Below, piece after piece: positions 1 through 9,841 of a DNA stretch of 64,000 bases. The translations under genes were made by a program, and so were the position numbers. Source of the DNA: Podospora comata (Eukaryota > Ascomycota > Sordariomycetes > Sordariales > Podosporaceae); the NCBI GenBank assembly GCA_017354895.1, contig CP071493.1, forward strand, positions 2,232,001 through 2,296,000, written 5' to 3'. A model generated the notes under the pieces. The model had not been told where the DNA came from. It did no database searches and worked only from the letters and a program-made list of their open reading frames with translations. The first letter of the stretch is position 1. Each line of letters begins with the position of its first letter.

Positions 1-2
1 CA

Positions 3-1583
3 TTGGCAAAGACGTACAAGCGGACAGTCATCTTCACGATCCACCAGCCTAGATCCAACATCGTTGCCCTGTTTGACCGCCTCATTCTGCTCGCTCAAGG
101 CAAGACCGTCTACTCTGGACCCCTGCACCTGTGCCAGGAGTACTTCGATCAGATCGGTTACAGCTGCCCTCCCGGTTTCAACATCGCCGACTATTTGGTC
201 GACCTGACGATGCATGCTTCCTCCACCACTTCCTACGACGACGGTGCCCTGTCTACTGATGGTGGTAGCATCGGCCCCAGCAGCACCCGGGCTGTCAAAT
301 CGGTCGCTAGTATCTCTGGTAACAGTGTTGGTGACGAGAGTACAGTTACGGCTGGCTCATCACGTCCCAGAGGCCTGCGTCGGGATTCCGTGAGGTTGAG
401 GCAGGAGCGGGAGCTCTACACTCGGCGTAAGCAAGCAGCTGATACTGCTGCTTTTTCGGACGCCGGGTACGAGATTGGAGCGTACAAGGTTCAACGCCAG
501 GCACCCGGCCAACAACCAACCCCAATCGCGGAAGATCCTGATGATTTACCTCCTCCCGCCTCCACTGGAACCGATCTGGACATTCTCGTTCACTCTTATA
601 TGCAGTCAGATATCGCTGGCAATACGCATGACCAAATCGAGCAGGCTGTTGCGGCAGCGACTGCCAGCAACGGTCAAAACGCCAATGGGTATGTGGCAGA
701 TGGACCCAACATCAACCTTGGTGCGATGGGCAGAGGATATACTCGCATCGGATATTGGCGACAGTTTGTTCTTTTGTCCCAGCGTACCTGGAGAAACCTC
801 TACCGGAACCCCATGTTGATGTTGACCCACTACGCCATCGCCATCCTCCTCGCCGTTTTCGCTGGCTATCTGTTCTACGGCCTGACGATGGATATTGCTG
901 GCTTCCAAAACAGACTCGGTCTTTTCTTCTTCGTCCTCGCCCTGTTCGGCTTCAGCACCCTGACCAGCTTGTCCGTGTTCTCCCAGGAGCGGCTTCTCTT
1001 CGTCCGTGAGAGAGCAAACGGATACTATTCACCCATCACCTACTTTGCGGCCAAGGTTCTTTTCGACATCATCCCTCTCAGAATTATCCCACCAATCCTG
1101 CTAGGTGCAATTGTCTACCCAATGACTGGCCTCGTTGCCGAGCCAGCCAAGTTTTTGGTGTTCATGCTGGTCCTGGTACTTTTCAACTTTGCTGCAGCAG
1201 GCATTTGTCTTTTCATCGGCATTGTCTGCAAGGACCATGGCGTTGCGAACCTGATTGGCAGCTTGGTCATGTTGTTCAGCTTGCTTTTTGCCGGTCTGCT
1301 GCTGAATCACAACGCAATTCCACCAGCAGCTCTCTGGCTCCAGTGGCTGTCAATCTTCCACTATGGCTTCGAGGCGCTGATCGTGAACGAGGTCGCTGGG
1401 CTCACTCTTATCGACCACAAGATTGGTATCGATATTACCGTGCCTGGTGCCGCCATTCTCAGCTCGTTCGGTTTCGATAACCTGGCCATGTGGATGGATA
1501 TCATCAATCTTGGTGTATTTGGTGTTGTGTTTATCATTCTGGCTTACGCCGCTATGCATCTTCTTTTGGTCGAGAGGAGATAG
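3..1583 (+). CDS. ABCG-family transporter, C-terminal part (ADP1-like), cut by window start
   Basis: This is the 3' end of a gene that begins before the window; the first visible codon is a Leu, not a start. The visible 526 residues open with the end of the nucleotide-binding domain: the H-loop context [18 protein letters not shown], then [12 protein letters not shown], which is typical of the WHITE/ABCG subfamily with its reverse order NBD-TMD. A low-complexity, acidic and Ser-rich linker (about residues 70-235) follows, then an ABC-2 type membrane domain (about 250-520) with roughly six hydrophobic segments. The best family match I know is the yeast ADP1 type. No intron is visible in this part. 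The protein should sit in an internal or plasma membrane and use ATP to move a lipophilic substrate; the substrate cannot be told from sequence. Confidence 0.9.
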   Translation: MAKTYKRTVIFTIHQPRSNIVALFDRLILLAQGKTVYSGPLHLCQEYFDQIGYSCPPGFNIADYLVDLTMHASSTTSYDDGALSTDGGSIGPSSTRAVKSVASISGNSVGDESTVTAGSSRPRGLRRDSVRLRQERELYTRRKQAADTAAFSDAGYEIGAYKVQRQAPGQQPTPIAEDPDDLPPPASTGTDLDILVHSYMQSDIAGNTHDQIEQAVAAATASNGQNANGYVADGPNINLGAMGRGYTRIGYWRQFVLLSQRTWRNLYRNPMLMLTHYAIAILLAVFAGYLFYGLTMDIAGFQNRLGLFFFVLALFGFSTLTSLSVFSQERLLFVRERANGYYSPITYFAAKVLFDIIPLRIIPPILLGAIVYPMTGLVAEPAKFLVFMLVLVLFNFAAAGICLFIGIVCKDHGVANLIGSLVMLFSLLFAGLLLNHNAIPPAALWLQWLSIFHYGFEALIVNEVAGLTLIDHKIGIDITVPGAAILSSFGFDNLAMWMDIINLGVFGVVFIILAYAAMHLLLVERR

Positions 1584-2218
1584 TCGTGGGCGGCAGGCGG
1601 AGATGATGTTCCTTGCAGGCTTCGTCTGTTACTAAATCTTCAAGAGGCGTCTTGTTTCCGGGAGTTGGTGAGGTAGAGAGTGGTTTTTGTTTTGCGTTGT
1701 TGTTGCATGTTTTTTCTTGGATTACTTGAACACATATCATGTACCACTGGTAGTATTGTACACGACGGACGGACGATGAGGGAGCAAAGGACGGGATGGG
1801 AATCAGGGGCAATCGGCGTTCTGACAGGCGTATAGTCATTTTGAATTTGATCAGCGAAATATGTAGAGTAGGAGAAACATTATGTGATTTCTTTCTTTCT
1901 TCTCTTCTTTTTGTACATATCCCTGTTCTTCTTCTTCTTCTTCTTCTTCTTCTTCTTCTTCTTCTCCTTCTTCTTCTTCTCTGTAGAAGCTAAACAGAGT
2001 GTCTACAATATTGTAAATAGCTCTTTTCAGTGGCCGGTTAAACATTGGCTCTTTCAAAACAAATTCTATTTGTACACGCCTACTTCCACCTAGGCTTTGA
2101 TACATGATGTAACTAATGTAGTCTCATCGGTTTGCCCGCAACAAACAGGCATCCCCACCTGCTTAAGACAGCTTCATCTCTCTACTTGTGCTTTCGAAAC
2201 TCCCAGATCGCTCATTTA
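1584..2218. other. Convergent intergenic region between the ABC transporter and mS26
   Basis: These are the 3' flanks of two converging genes. The region holds T-rich stretches and the (TTC)n tract listed separately. I see no gene here. Confidence 0.6.
1926..1981. repeat. (TTC)n / (GAA)n microsatellite
   Basis: An almost pure TTC trinucleotide run of about 56 bp with one CTCC interruption near 1964-1967. It lies in the convergent 3' flank. Open reading frames across it are poly-Phe, poly-Leu or poly-Glu artefacts. Confidence 0.95.
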
Positions 2219-3166
2219 CTAAGCATCGATAACCAGCTTGCCACCCGAAAGCTCCTCGGCCACCAACTTCCTCCTGACCGCCGCCTGGGTCGCCGCCCTG
2301 GTAGAATCAGACAATCCAGAGGCCATACCTGAAATCTGCGCCTGTCTCGTGGCCACGCTGATCGGCGGGCCAGAAGCCTCCCAAATGTTCTTAGCGGCGC
2401 TGCTAATCCTGTTCTTGAACGTATCCTCCTTGAACAGCTCCTCGACCCTCTCCTCCAGCTGCTTCTCCGTCACGATGAAGCTCTGCGCGGCAACAAACAG
2501 CTGAGCAAGGGCGTCTGTCCTCGCCTCTGACTTTTGCGCAGCCAACTGTTCAGTCTTTTGCCTGGCCTCTTCGGCCCTCTCGAACCGGAGTGGACTGGGC
2601 TCGACCTGGACCTTCAGGGCGGTGGACGCCTTGACTGTCGACCGGGTGAGGATTTCGTCCTCGCGCTCGGGCTTGTTGGCGCAGGCGATGTTGAATCCAA
2701 CCTTGTACTGGGAGCGTTCGAGGATTCTCCTGTCGTGGGTGGTCTTACGGTGGTAGAGGCTAAAGGTGCCTGCTGCGAGGTTCTTGCGGCGGATGGCGGC
2801 TGCTTTGCGGTGGGCGGCTTCGGCGGCGGATTTGGGGGGGAGGCCGGCGGCTTCGGATTTGGAGAGGGGGGTGGCGGCTTTGATGAAGGCGGATGTGGCT
2901 TTGCGGCGGCCGCCGCGGGTGGGGAAGAGGTTGCGGGGTTTGGGGAGGTGGCCTTTGACGGGGGGGGGTTTGACTTCGGAGGATTGGGGGGGTTCGGGGA
3001 TGGTGATGAACTTGGGGGAGTCGGGGGGGAAGAATTGCTGGAGGTAGGAGGGGGTTGTCGAGAGGGAGCGAGAGAGTTGCCGGGATACTGGTCTTGGGGT
3101 GAGGCGGCAGTTGCTGAGGACGACTTCGAGGCCGGTGAGGGCCGGTCGTGGGAGTGATGGAGGCAT
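2219..3166 (-). CDS. Mitochondrial small-subunit ribosomal protein mS26 (PET123 family)
   Basis: An intronless gene of 315 aa. The N-terminus is rich in Arg/Ser/Pro and low in acidic residues, as in a mitochondrial presequence. The middle is basic with coiled-coil character (KPRNLFP near residue 78, Arg/Lys/Ala-rich helices about 110-245). The most telling stretch is LFVAAQSFIVTEKQLEERV (about residues 222-240), which lines up with LYHVANEFIVTESQLLKKI of yeast Pet123 as I remember it. This family is a fungal mitoribosomal 37S subunit component needed for mitochondrial translation. It is divergent from NOG2 across about 460 bp, so the two may share a promoter. The start at 3166 is the first in-frame ATG and gives the presequence. 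Confidence 0.85.
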   Translation of the reverse strand: MPPSLPRPALTGLEVVLSNCRLTPRPVSRQLSRSLSTTPSYLQQFFPPDSPKFITIPEPPQSSEVKPPPVKGHLPKPRNLFPTRGGRRKATSAFIKAATPLSKSEAAGLPPKSAAEAAHRKAAAIRRKNLAAGTFSLYHRKTTHDRRILERSQYKVGFNIACANKPEREDEILTRSTVKASTALKVQVEPSPLRFERAEEARQKTEQLAAQKSEARTDALAQLFVAAQSFIVTEKQLEERVEELFKEDTFKNRISSAAKNIWEASGPPISVATRQAQISGMASGLSDSTRAATQAAVRRKLVAEELSGGKLVIDA

Positions 3167-3626
3167 GTTGTTTGTGGTAGGGGGGGAGCTTCTGTCTGGA
3201 GAGACAGGAGTTCGGGCTGGCTTCCTGGACTACTGGGGGATTGTCGACGACGGCGAGGTGCGGGTGGTGGTGATTCGACTTGGAAATTCTGAAGCTCGCT
3301 GGGGCCGGCTGATTGATAGACGCTAAGCCGGTTTGGGAGTAAGGGCGGTTGAGCATTGGGGGTTCTGCCGTGGCTGACCGCTCTTTTTTCAGAGACTTTT
3401 GGAGCTCCACCCCTCCAAAACTTTCCCATTTACTTTGCGCGACTGTTGCTCTTTCGCACCCTTTCCAACTGTTCTCTCCTCGTCTTCCACATTCACTTTC
3501 CCCCGTGGAAGACCGCAAAACATCAATTTTCAATCCCTCAGATCCTTTCTCGCGGGCGAGGTTCTTGTTTTGCCTTTTCTTTTTCTTGTCTCCTGTTTCA
3601 GCTTGGCGTTTTAGCATTCCACCAAG
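3167..3626. promoter_or_regulatory. Shared divergent promoter region mS26 / NOG2
   Basis: 460 bp between the start codons of two divergent translation-related genes. It is CT-rich toward NOG2 with no obvious TATA box, as is common for housekeeping genes. Specific sites cannot be assigned. Confidence 0.5.
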
Positions 3627-5941
3627 ATGGGAACTGGTACGTCGCAGCATTCATCGATATCGCAATTGACGTCGCCCTCTAACTCTTCATCACAGGGAAG
3701 AAGGAAAAGTCCCGCATGGAGCGGCAGGGCAAGCCCACAGGCGACCCCAAGGTGAAGGGTGAAAACTTCTACCGCTCCGCCAAAAAGATCAAGACCCTCA
3801 ATGTCCTCAAGGAGGGCAAGGCGATTCGCAACAAGGATGGCAAGATCGTCAAGGCTGCCTCTTTCCAGAGCAGAGAGCGCCCCAAGGCTGTCATCGAGCC
3901 AAACCGAAGATGGTTCAGCAACACCAGAGTCATTTCCCAGGACACACTCACATCGTTCCGGGAGGCTGTGGAGGAGAACCAGAAGGACCCATACTCAGTA
4001 CTGCTCAAGAGCAACAAGCTTCCCATGAGCTTGATTCGTGATGACGGACCCAAGCTCGAGGATGGGTTGAAGAAGCATCAAGCCAAGATGACAATCGAGA
4101 GTGCGCCCTTCTCAGAGACCTTTGGACCCAAGGCGCAAAGGAAACGTCCCAAGCTGAGCTTCGCCACTGTTGATGAACTGGCGGGCCACACCGAGTCGAG
4201 CTTCGATCAGTACACCGCGAGGCAGGAACAGATCAAGCTGCTCAGCGGTACTTCTGGCACGGCTGAGGTGGAGAACAAGGAGAGTGTCTACCCGGAGATT
4301 GACTTCAGTGTCTCAACGGCCAAGGAAGCCATCTTCTTCAAGGGTCAATCCAAGCGCATCTGGAACGAGCTCTGTAAGCATATACACGCACTCACGTTGA
4401 AGGTGGTCAGCATTGTTCTAATCTATTCTCACAGACAAGGTGATTGACTCTTCCGACGTCATCCTCCACGTTCTCGACGCCCGTGATCCTGTCGGCACAA
4501 GATGTCGCCACGTGGAGAAGTATCTTTCTACAGAAGCTCCGCACAAGCATCTCATCTTCGTTCTGAACAAGATCGATTTGGTTCCATCCAGCACAGCCGT
4601 AAGTACAACCATTTTGTATTGTATCACATCACACATTCTTGGTACTCCTCGATTTTTATTGGGAGTACCCCAGGGGTTTTGTCAGGATGCTTCCGCACAT
4701 TCGTGTGCCACTGCAATGGAAGTTGTGCGTTACATCCCTGGGAGATCGATATCCACCTCCAACTTCTCTGGCCTGGTCATCAGGTTGGGGATTGTCATAC
4801 TCCGTCTTGGGGTTTTGGCGCCGGATACCGGACGTGTTTCATACGAGTTGAAAACCGCCGCGCCCTTCACTGGGTAATTTTGTTGCGGTTTTCTTAGTGA
4901 TGTTTCATACATTTCTCCCCCATCATACATCTGCATTTGAAATTGTTGCTTCCAAGACGGACGCTAACAGGTTTTCAGGCTGCTTGGATCCGTGTGCTTC
5001 AAAAGGATCGCCCCACCTGCGCCATGAGATCAAGCATGAAGAACCCGTTCGGTCGTGGTTCTCTGATCGATCTTCTCCGCCAATTCAGCATCCTCCACAA
5101 GGACCGCAAGCAGATCAGTGTTGGCCTGGTTGGGTATCCCAACGTGGGCAAATCCAGCATCATCAACGCCCTCCGTGGCAAGCCTGTTGCCAAGGTTGCA
5201 CCCATTCCCGGTGAGACCAAGGTCTGGCAGTACGTTACTCTGATGAAGAGGATCTACCTGATTGATTGCCCGGGTATTGTACCACCCAACCAAAATGACA
5301 CACCACAGGACCTTCTTCTCCGTGGTGTCGTCCGTGTTGAGAATGTCGAGCATCCCGAGCAGTATATCCCTGCTGTGTTGAGCAAGGTCAAGCCGCATCA
5401 TATGGAAAGGACATATGAGCTGAAGGGTTGGAAAGACCACATTCAGTTCCTTGAGATGCTGGCTAGGAAGGGCGGCAGACTGTTGAAGGGTGGTGAGCCA
5501 GATGTGGACGGTGTGGCCAAGATGGTCTTGAACGATTTCATGCGAGGCAAGATTCCTTGGTTCACCCCCGCGCCAGCAATGGAAGGGACCGAGGATGCCG
5601 ACTCTGAACTCATTGAGGGCCGCCAAGGTCGTCTCGGTGAGATGCGGAAGCGGAAACGCGACCTCGAGGCTGAAGGCGAAAGTATTGCCGATACATCCAT
5701 GGCTGGGTCGACTCTGGCGGCCACCGAGGATCTTGCAGCTTCAGATGACGAAGATGACGATTTCTCTGGATTTTCCAGTGATAGTGACTCTGAGGGTGAG
5801 GGCGAAGATAACGAAGACAATGAGGGCGATGATGCCGAGGATATGATATCCCTCGGCGAGTCGAGTGATGAGGAGGCATCAGATGCTGAGTCGGAGCAAG
5901 AGCCAGATCCGCCAGCGTCCAGGAAAAGGAGAAAGGCGTAG
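3627..5941 (+). CDS. nog2: Nucleolar GTP-binding protein 2 (Nog2/Nug2), 60S ribosome assembly GTPase
   Basis: Four exons read as 3627-3636, 3696-4373, 4435-4598 and 4979-5941, giving 604 aa. The tiny first exon encodes MGT plus a split Gly and joins to [12 protein letters not shown], the conserved Nog2 N-terminus. The GTPase is circularly permuted (YlqF/YawG family): G4 NKID near residue 273 precedes G1 GYPNVGKSS (about 336-344) and G3 DCPG (about 380-383). The NGP1NT-type N-terminal domain and a long acidic C-terminal tail ending in a basic cluster are present. The family joins pre-60S particles in the nucleolus and nucleoplasm and acts before nuclear export. Introns 1 and 2 are 59 and 61 nt, but intron 3 is 380 nt; see the ncRNA entry. 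The CTAAC branch site is clear in introns 1 and 3. Confidence 0.95.
4641..4914 (+). ncRNA. Candidate intronic H/ACA snoRNA in NOG2 intron 3 (possible snR191 counterpart)
   Basis: The third NOG2 intron (4599-4978) is about six times longer than the other introns in this window. It holds several good stems: GGTACTCC 4641-4648 with GGAGTACC 4662-4669; CCCAGGG 4668-4674 with CCCTGGG 4736-4742 (competing by two bases with the first), enclosing GCACA-TTCG-TGTGC 4695-4708; and AAAACCGC 4851-4858 with GCGGTTTT 4885-4892. An ACA lies at 4909-4911, three bases before the proposed 3' end. I did not find a clean ANANNA hinge box. Known fact: the yeast NOG2 intron carries the H/ACA snoRNA snR191. Boundaries and identity here are inference. 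Confidence 0.35.
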
Positions 5942-6615
5942 TCAAGCCACTTCGATTCTTATCTTGTTGCAGCGAAAAGCACCACATGTTGTTTTTTAGT
6001 AATGAAACCGTGGAAGGGTTTGGGCACAACCCGAATGATACCTCTGCCCATATCATACATTTTTCGTTCCAATTCTGCTTGCTTGTGTATCTGTGTCGAC
6101 AAAGACAACTTTTGTTGCCAGTGGCTGGGAAAGGCCATTGTTGGGCTCGGTCTGTCGGACAAGTCTGGAATTGGGATGGTAGATATCTAGTGGTGGATGA
6201 TCTCGCAGATGCGACGGTGACCTTATCATGGTGTTGCACAGCATGCTCAAGTCGAGATGGGTATCACTGGGCTGAGGCTCACAGGCGATATGCATGCACG
6301 GTCCCTTGTTTTTAGGTGTGAGCCGAGCGGATGAGACCATCACTTCTTTACATCTTGAACTTGCCTACGGTCTGACGGGCGCTGGGGCGTAGTTGTTCAA
6401 GATATTTGGGGCAATATCGCCGTCATGAGAAACAATGAGTCCGTTGCACCAAACGGCACATCTTGCCGTCCTTGGTGGAAATGATAATTGGAAGCCTGGT
6501 GATATAAGTGTCGGGTTACCTCCCCGTTGCTGTGGTCAGTTATGAAGTTGGCAGCTCTTTCACTTGAACCCAGGATTACCTACCGCCGCTGTCATCTATC
6601 ACCTACACTTCGACT
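5942..6615. other. Intergenic region downstream of NOG2
   Basis: NOG2 3' flank and promoter of the secreted-protein gene. Short open frames on both strands have no protein-like pattern. I see nothing further here. Confidence 0.5.
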
Positions 6616-7914
6616 ATGTTTGCTCACATCTTCCTCTTCTTGGTGCTGGGGTTGGGCTTCGTGGTGGCTGATGTCGCGGATATGGAAACATGCTTGTTCC
6701 ACCTATACTCAGTCGATGCCAGTTGCAGCAACAACCTCACAGTTGGCCAATTACCAGGTGGTCAACTTCAGGGAAGCAAACTCACAGAGTCAGCAACGTG
6801 GTTCCGGTTGTTTGATGGTCGTCTTCTAGACCACGCCCTACGGGGGTGCTGGTGGGCTCGTACAGTTGTCCCTGTCCCCTGTCCTGTCCTTGTTCTGTTC
6901 CAGCTAATCTCTTTCATTCTTCTAGCCGTCTCGACAGTCTTGGTCTGTGACGTTGCCTTTTCCGACGTGGAAGAACCCGACATGCTTTTCTCTGTCACCA
7001 CGCACGGCGATGCCCATGCTCTCAGTTACAATGGAACATTTTCCTTTTTCGCCTGCCGATCTGGCCGCTACGACAAGGTGAACTACTACCTCGAGCAGCC
7101 GGACGCAACGTGCCCGCAAGTCTTCCTTCACGTCGACCCCGATATGTCATGTTTCGATGAGCCGTTTCTCACTATGACAACCACACCCGCGCTTCATTTC
7201 TCAACGCCAGTCCCCTCTGCCACAGAGAGTACCAGTACGGAGGATTTGTTGAGTACGGCGTACGATACTGAGACACTCGGCGAGTCAACTTCGACAGCTC
7301 ACGGTACAGAATCTCCCGCCACTTACGACACAGACGGTCCCCGGGTTACTACGTTGATCTTCCAAACCACCACACCTACATTAACCATCACGGTAGACGA
7401 ACCTCCCCCAACCTCAGACTCCTACCCCCCACCTTCCACCCTCCCACTTACATCATCCATCCGCCCCCAATACCACTCCCTCAGCACCCTCCTCTCCCCT
7501 CCCCTCCCATCCCTGACCGCCCCCTCCATCAACCTCACAGCCTTGCCTCCCACGACCTTCCCATCCCTCTCCATCCCCAAACCCTTCACAACAGGCCTCT
7601 TCTCCTGGACAAACTCCTCTTTCCCCTCCACCCTCAAAACTAAAACCCTCAGCCCGGGCGTTTATGGTAGCGGAAGGGGTTCTTCCCTCAGCATGCAGAC
7701 ACCAACGGTGTATTACGGCACGGCGGGGTTCAGCCGTCCACCCAGAACTCCTACCCCGTCATACGAACCAATGCCTTTGGTGACGACGTTGATTTTTCAT
7801 ACGGAACGGGAGGAGGGTGAGGGAAGTGTTACTAACGGGCCGGTGGTGGAGACCTTTACGGTGACGGCGGAGGGGGGGGTGGTGGTTACCTTTGCTGTGG
7901 AGGTTGAGCGTTAA
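6616..7914 (+). CDS. Predicted secreted Ser/Thr/Pro-rich protein, function unknown
   Basis: The frame from 6616 to 7914 is open throughout. It starts with a signal-peptide-like segment (MFAHIFLFLVLGLGFVVAD). A likely 66-nt intron at 6860-6925 (GTACAG...CTAATC...TTCTAG) is a multiple of three and stop-free; its removal joins GCWWAP to VSTVLVCD and leaves 410 aa, its retention gives 432 aa. The N-terminal 160 residues hold about eight to ten Cys and resemble small fungal cell-wall or secreted domains (motifs FRLFDGRLLDHALRGCWW and FFACRSG). The C-terminal two thirds is Ser/Thr/Pro-rich and probably heavily O-glycosylated. The C-terminus is not a hydrophobic GPI-type tail, so anchoring is doubtful. 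I do not recognise a named family; a PhiA-like cell-wall protein is one possibility. Confidence 0.65.
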   Translation: MFAHIFLFLVLGLGFVVADVADMETCLFHLYSVDASCSNNLTVGQLPGGQLQGSKLTESATWFRLFDGRLLDHALRGCWWARTVVPVPCPVLVLFQLISFILLAVSTVLVCDVAFSDVEEPDMLFSVTTHGDAHALSYNGTFSFFACRSGRYDKVNYYLEQPDATCPQVFLHVDPDMSCFDEPFLTMTTTPALHFSTPVPSATESTSTEDLLSTAYDTETLGESTSTAHGTESPATYDTDGPRVTTLIFQTTTPTLTITVDEPPPTSDSYPPPSTLPLTSSIRPQYHSLSTLLSPPLPSLTAPSINLTALPPTTFPSLSIPKPFTTGLFSWTNSSFPSTLKTKTLSPGVYGSGRGSSLSMQTPTVYYGTAGFSRPPRTPTPSYEPMPLVTTLIFHTEREEGEGSVTNGPVVETFTVTAEGGVVVTFAVEVER

Positions 7915-8245
7915 GGGGGGGGAGTTTGTTAAAGGTGCAAAAATGAGAGAGGAAGGAGGAAAGGCAAAGGAAGAAAAAGGAAGATTTATTGTAATGGTAG
8001 TAATAATAGTACAGGGAAGAGGCTGTTTGGACTTGGCTTGAAAAGGGGTTGTAAAGCGTTGCTTGGTGGCTATAAGTTAGGGCGGGTGTGCAAAGAGTGT
8101 CCCGTAGTTAAACTTGTCGTTGAACGATTAACAAAGGGGGGGTCTTTGAACCCACCATTTTCAAGTAGAAATTGGGTGTCTTTTGCAGTTCGAGAAAGAA
8201 TGCAGGATAACCAACCAGTAAGAGAGTAAAAAGCAAAACAGCGAA
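7915..8245. other. Flank between the secreted-protein gene and the 5S gene
   Basis: G-rich then A-rich 3' flank. Its right end is the downstream side of the minus-strand 5S gene. On the minus strand this gives runs of four and five T (about 8235-8238 and 8229-8233), suitable as RNA polymerase III stops. Confidence 0.6.
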
Positions 8246-8365
8246 AACATACAACACCGGGGATTCCCCAGTGGTCACCCACCTGAGTACTGGTCCGGCG
8301 GTCAGCTGTTTGACTAGGGGAGAGCGGACGGGATCCCGTATTTTCAGCTGCCTATGGTCGTATGT
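8246..8365 (-). rRNA. 5S ribosomal RNA
   Basis: Read on the minus strand the 120 nt begin ACATACGACCATAGGC and end GGTGTTGTATGTT. Ends, length and the block GGTGGGTGACCAC match Neurospora-type 5S rRNA. The terminal helix (ACATACGAC with GTTGTATGT) pairs. Inside helix II, CAGCTG at both sides keeps pairing although the bases differ from the Neurospora alpha type, which suggests a working variant rather than a decayed copy. T-runs follow for pol III termination. Single 5S genes away from the rDNA are usual in Sordariales. Confidence 0.95.
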
Positions 8366-8771
8366 GATCGTTATGGTTAAAATTTAAAATCATGTAGGGA
8401 GTGAGGATGAGAAAATAGGAGTTTCACCAGGAAACAGTCTGAGAGACACAATGACAAATTCCCCTAGAGAAGTATTTGGAATTGACCAACGAGCACCGAT
8501 GCCGAACAGGTATTTCGACGGATCGGGGAGCGATTAAGATTTTCGGAAAAGCGATGATGCAACTGAGCGCGAGCAGCCCCTCATCCACCCCACTAACATA
8601 CCCCCTATCTACCTATCTTCATGTGTAACAAGAGCTCCCATCACATCATCCCGAGCCTTTCTGTCGCGGTGTAAATTCTTAATTCTATAAAAGCCTCATT
8701 CACTACCCACTCGTCCGTTCGTGACTGTCACTCATCAATTCTCAACTTCACAAACAAAGTAAACCACCAAG
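8366..8771. other. Intergenic region between the 5S rRNA and the thioredoxin-fold gene
   Basis: Upstream of the 5S gene on one side and promoter of the next gene on the other. A possible TATA (TATAAAAG near 8687-8694) lies about 80 nt before the start codon at 8772. Confidence 0.5.
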
Positions 8772-9488
8772 ATGGCCCTCCCACCCAAACTCAGCGCCCA
8801 CCGCCTGACCTTCTCCTCCTCACTAACCTCAGCCCCCGAACCAAAGCACACCATCGAGCTCTTCCTCGACTACGTCTGCCCCTTCTCAGCCAGTCAGTCC
8901 CCCCTCAACCCACCCCCCCCCCAAAGCATACACTAACTCCCCCTACCAGAACTCTTCAACCATCTCTACAACAACATCATCCCCAAAATCATCTCCCCCA
9001 ACCCCTCCCTCTCCTCCAAAGTCGACTTCATCATCCGTCAACAAATCCAACCCTGGCACCCCTCCTCCACCCTCGTCCACGAAGCCGCTCTCGCCGTCCT
9101 CCAACTAACCAACTCCCCCGCCAAATTCTACCAGTTCTCCTCCACCCTTTTCGCCCACCAAAAATCCTACTTTGATATCTCCCTCGTGAACGAAACCCGC
9201 AACCAGACCTACCGCCGCCTCGCCAAGCTCGCCTCGGACACCATCTCTGACCTGGACGAGGAAGCCGTCTACAACCTCCTCGCCATCCCCTCCCAACCGG
9301 GCGAGGACGGCGCCCTCAACGCAGGCAACGCTGTCACAAACGACGTGAAGCTGATCACCAAAATCAACAGACTTCTCGGTGTTCACGTCACGCCTACTGT
9401 AATCTTCAATGGCGTTGTAGCGAATGAGATTTCGAGTGGGTGGACTGAGGAGCAGTGGAAGGAGTGGTTGGACAAGAATATTGTTTAG
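8772..9488 (+). CDS. Thioredoxin-fold (DsbA-like) protein
   Basis: Two exons, 8772-8892 and 8950-9488 (57-nt intron with a CACTAAC branch), give 219 aa. The start context CACCAAGATGGCC is strong. The active-site region reads DYVCPFSAKLFNHLY, so the motif is CPFS: a single catalytic Cys (C-x-x-S) in place of C-x-x-C. A helical insert follows, and the cis-Pro segment GVHVTPTVIFNGV lies near residues 187-199. This pattern fits fungal DsbA/thioredoxin-like fold proteins of unknown substrate. There is no signal peptide, so it is probably cytosolic. With only one active-site Cys it may act in glutathione-dependent chemistry rather than making disulfides. Confidence 0.8.
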
Positions 9489-9841
9489 CTTAGGAGAGAT
9501 AGCATGCACTAACAGGACTAAAAAAAAACGGTTGATACTGATGCTATGCAGAATGTGAAAAAAAAGAGACGGACAATCTGTCTCATGCTACCATCCCTTT
9601 AACCGCTCCAAAGTGACTAAAACTACTCCTTCTCTATATGTGGAAACTGCCATGCTACAAACAAAGACCTCAAGAGAAAAAAGAAAAATCCATCATAACT
9701 CTTTCTAGACATTGGTTTGTTCTTGTCAGTTGATCAAAAAGGAAAAGAAAAAAAAGAGAGAGAAGTGGATTATGTACAAATACGCCGCCGTCCCCCCCCA
9801 ATCCCACCCACCATCCCATACATCATAATCCGACAATCTAT
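9489..9841. other. Convergent 3' flanks
   Basis: A-rich and T-rich flanks between two converging genes, with a polypyrimidine run near 9790-9840. No gene seen. Confidence 0.5.

Noticed and set aside
2534-3650. Long open frames of 200-300 codons over the mS26 gene (2534-3157 plus; 2614-3429 and 2760-3650 minus)
   Set aside because: Gly-rich or Ser/Pro-rich artefacts of the G-rich strand; the mS26 frame is the one with a family match.
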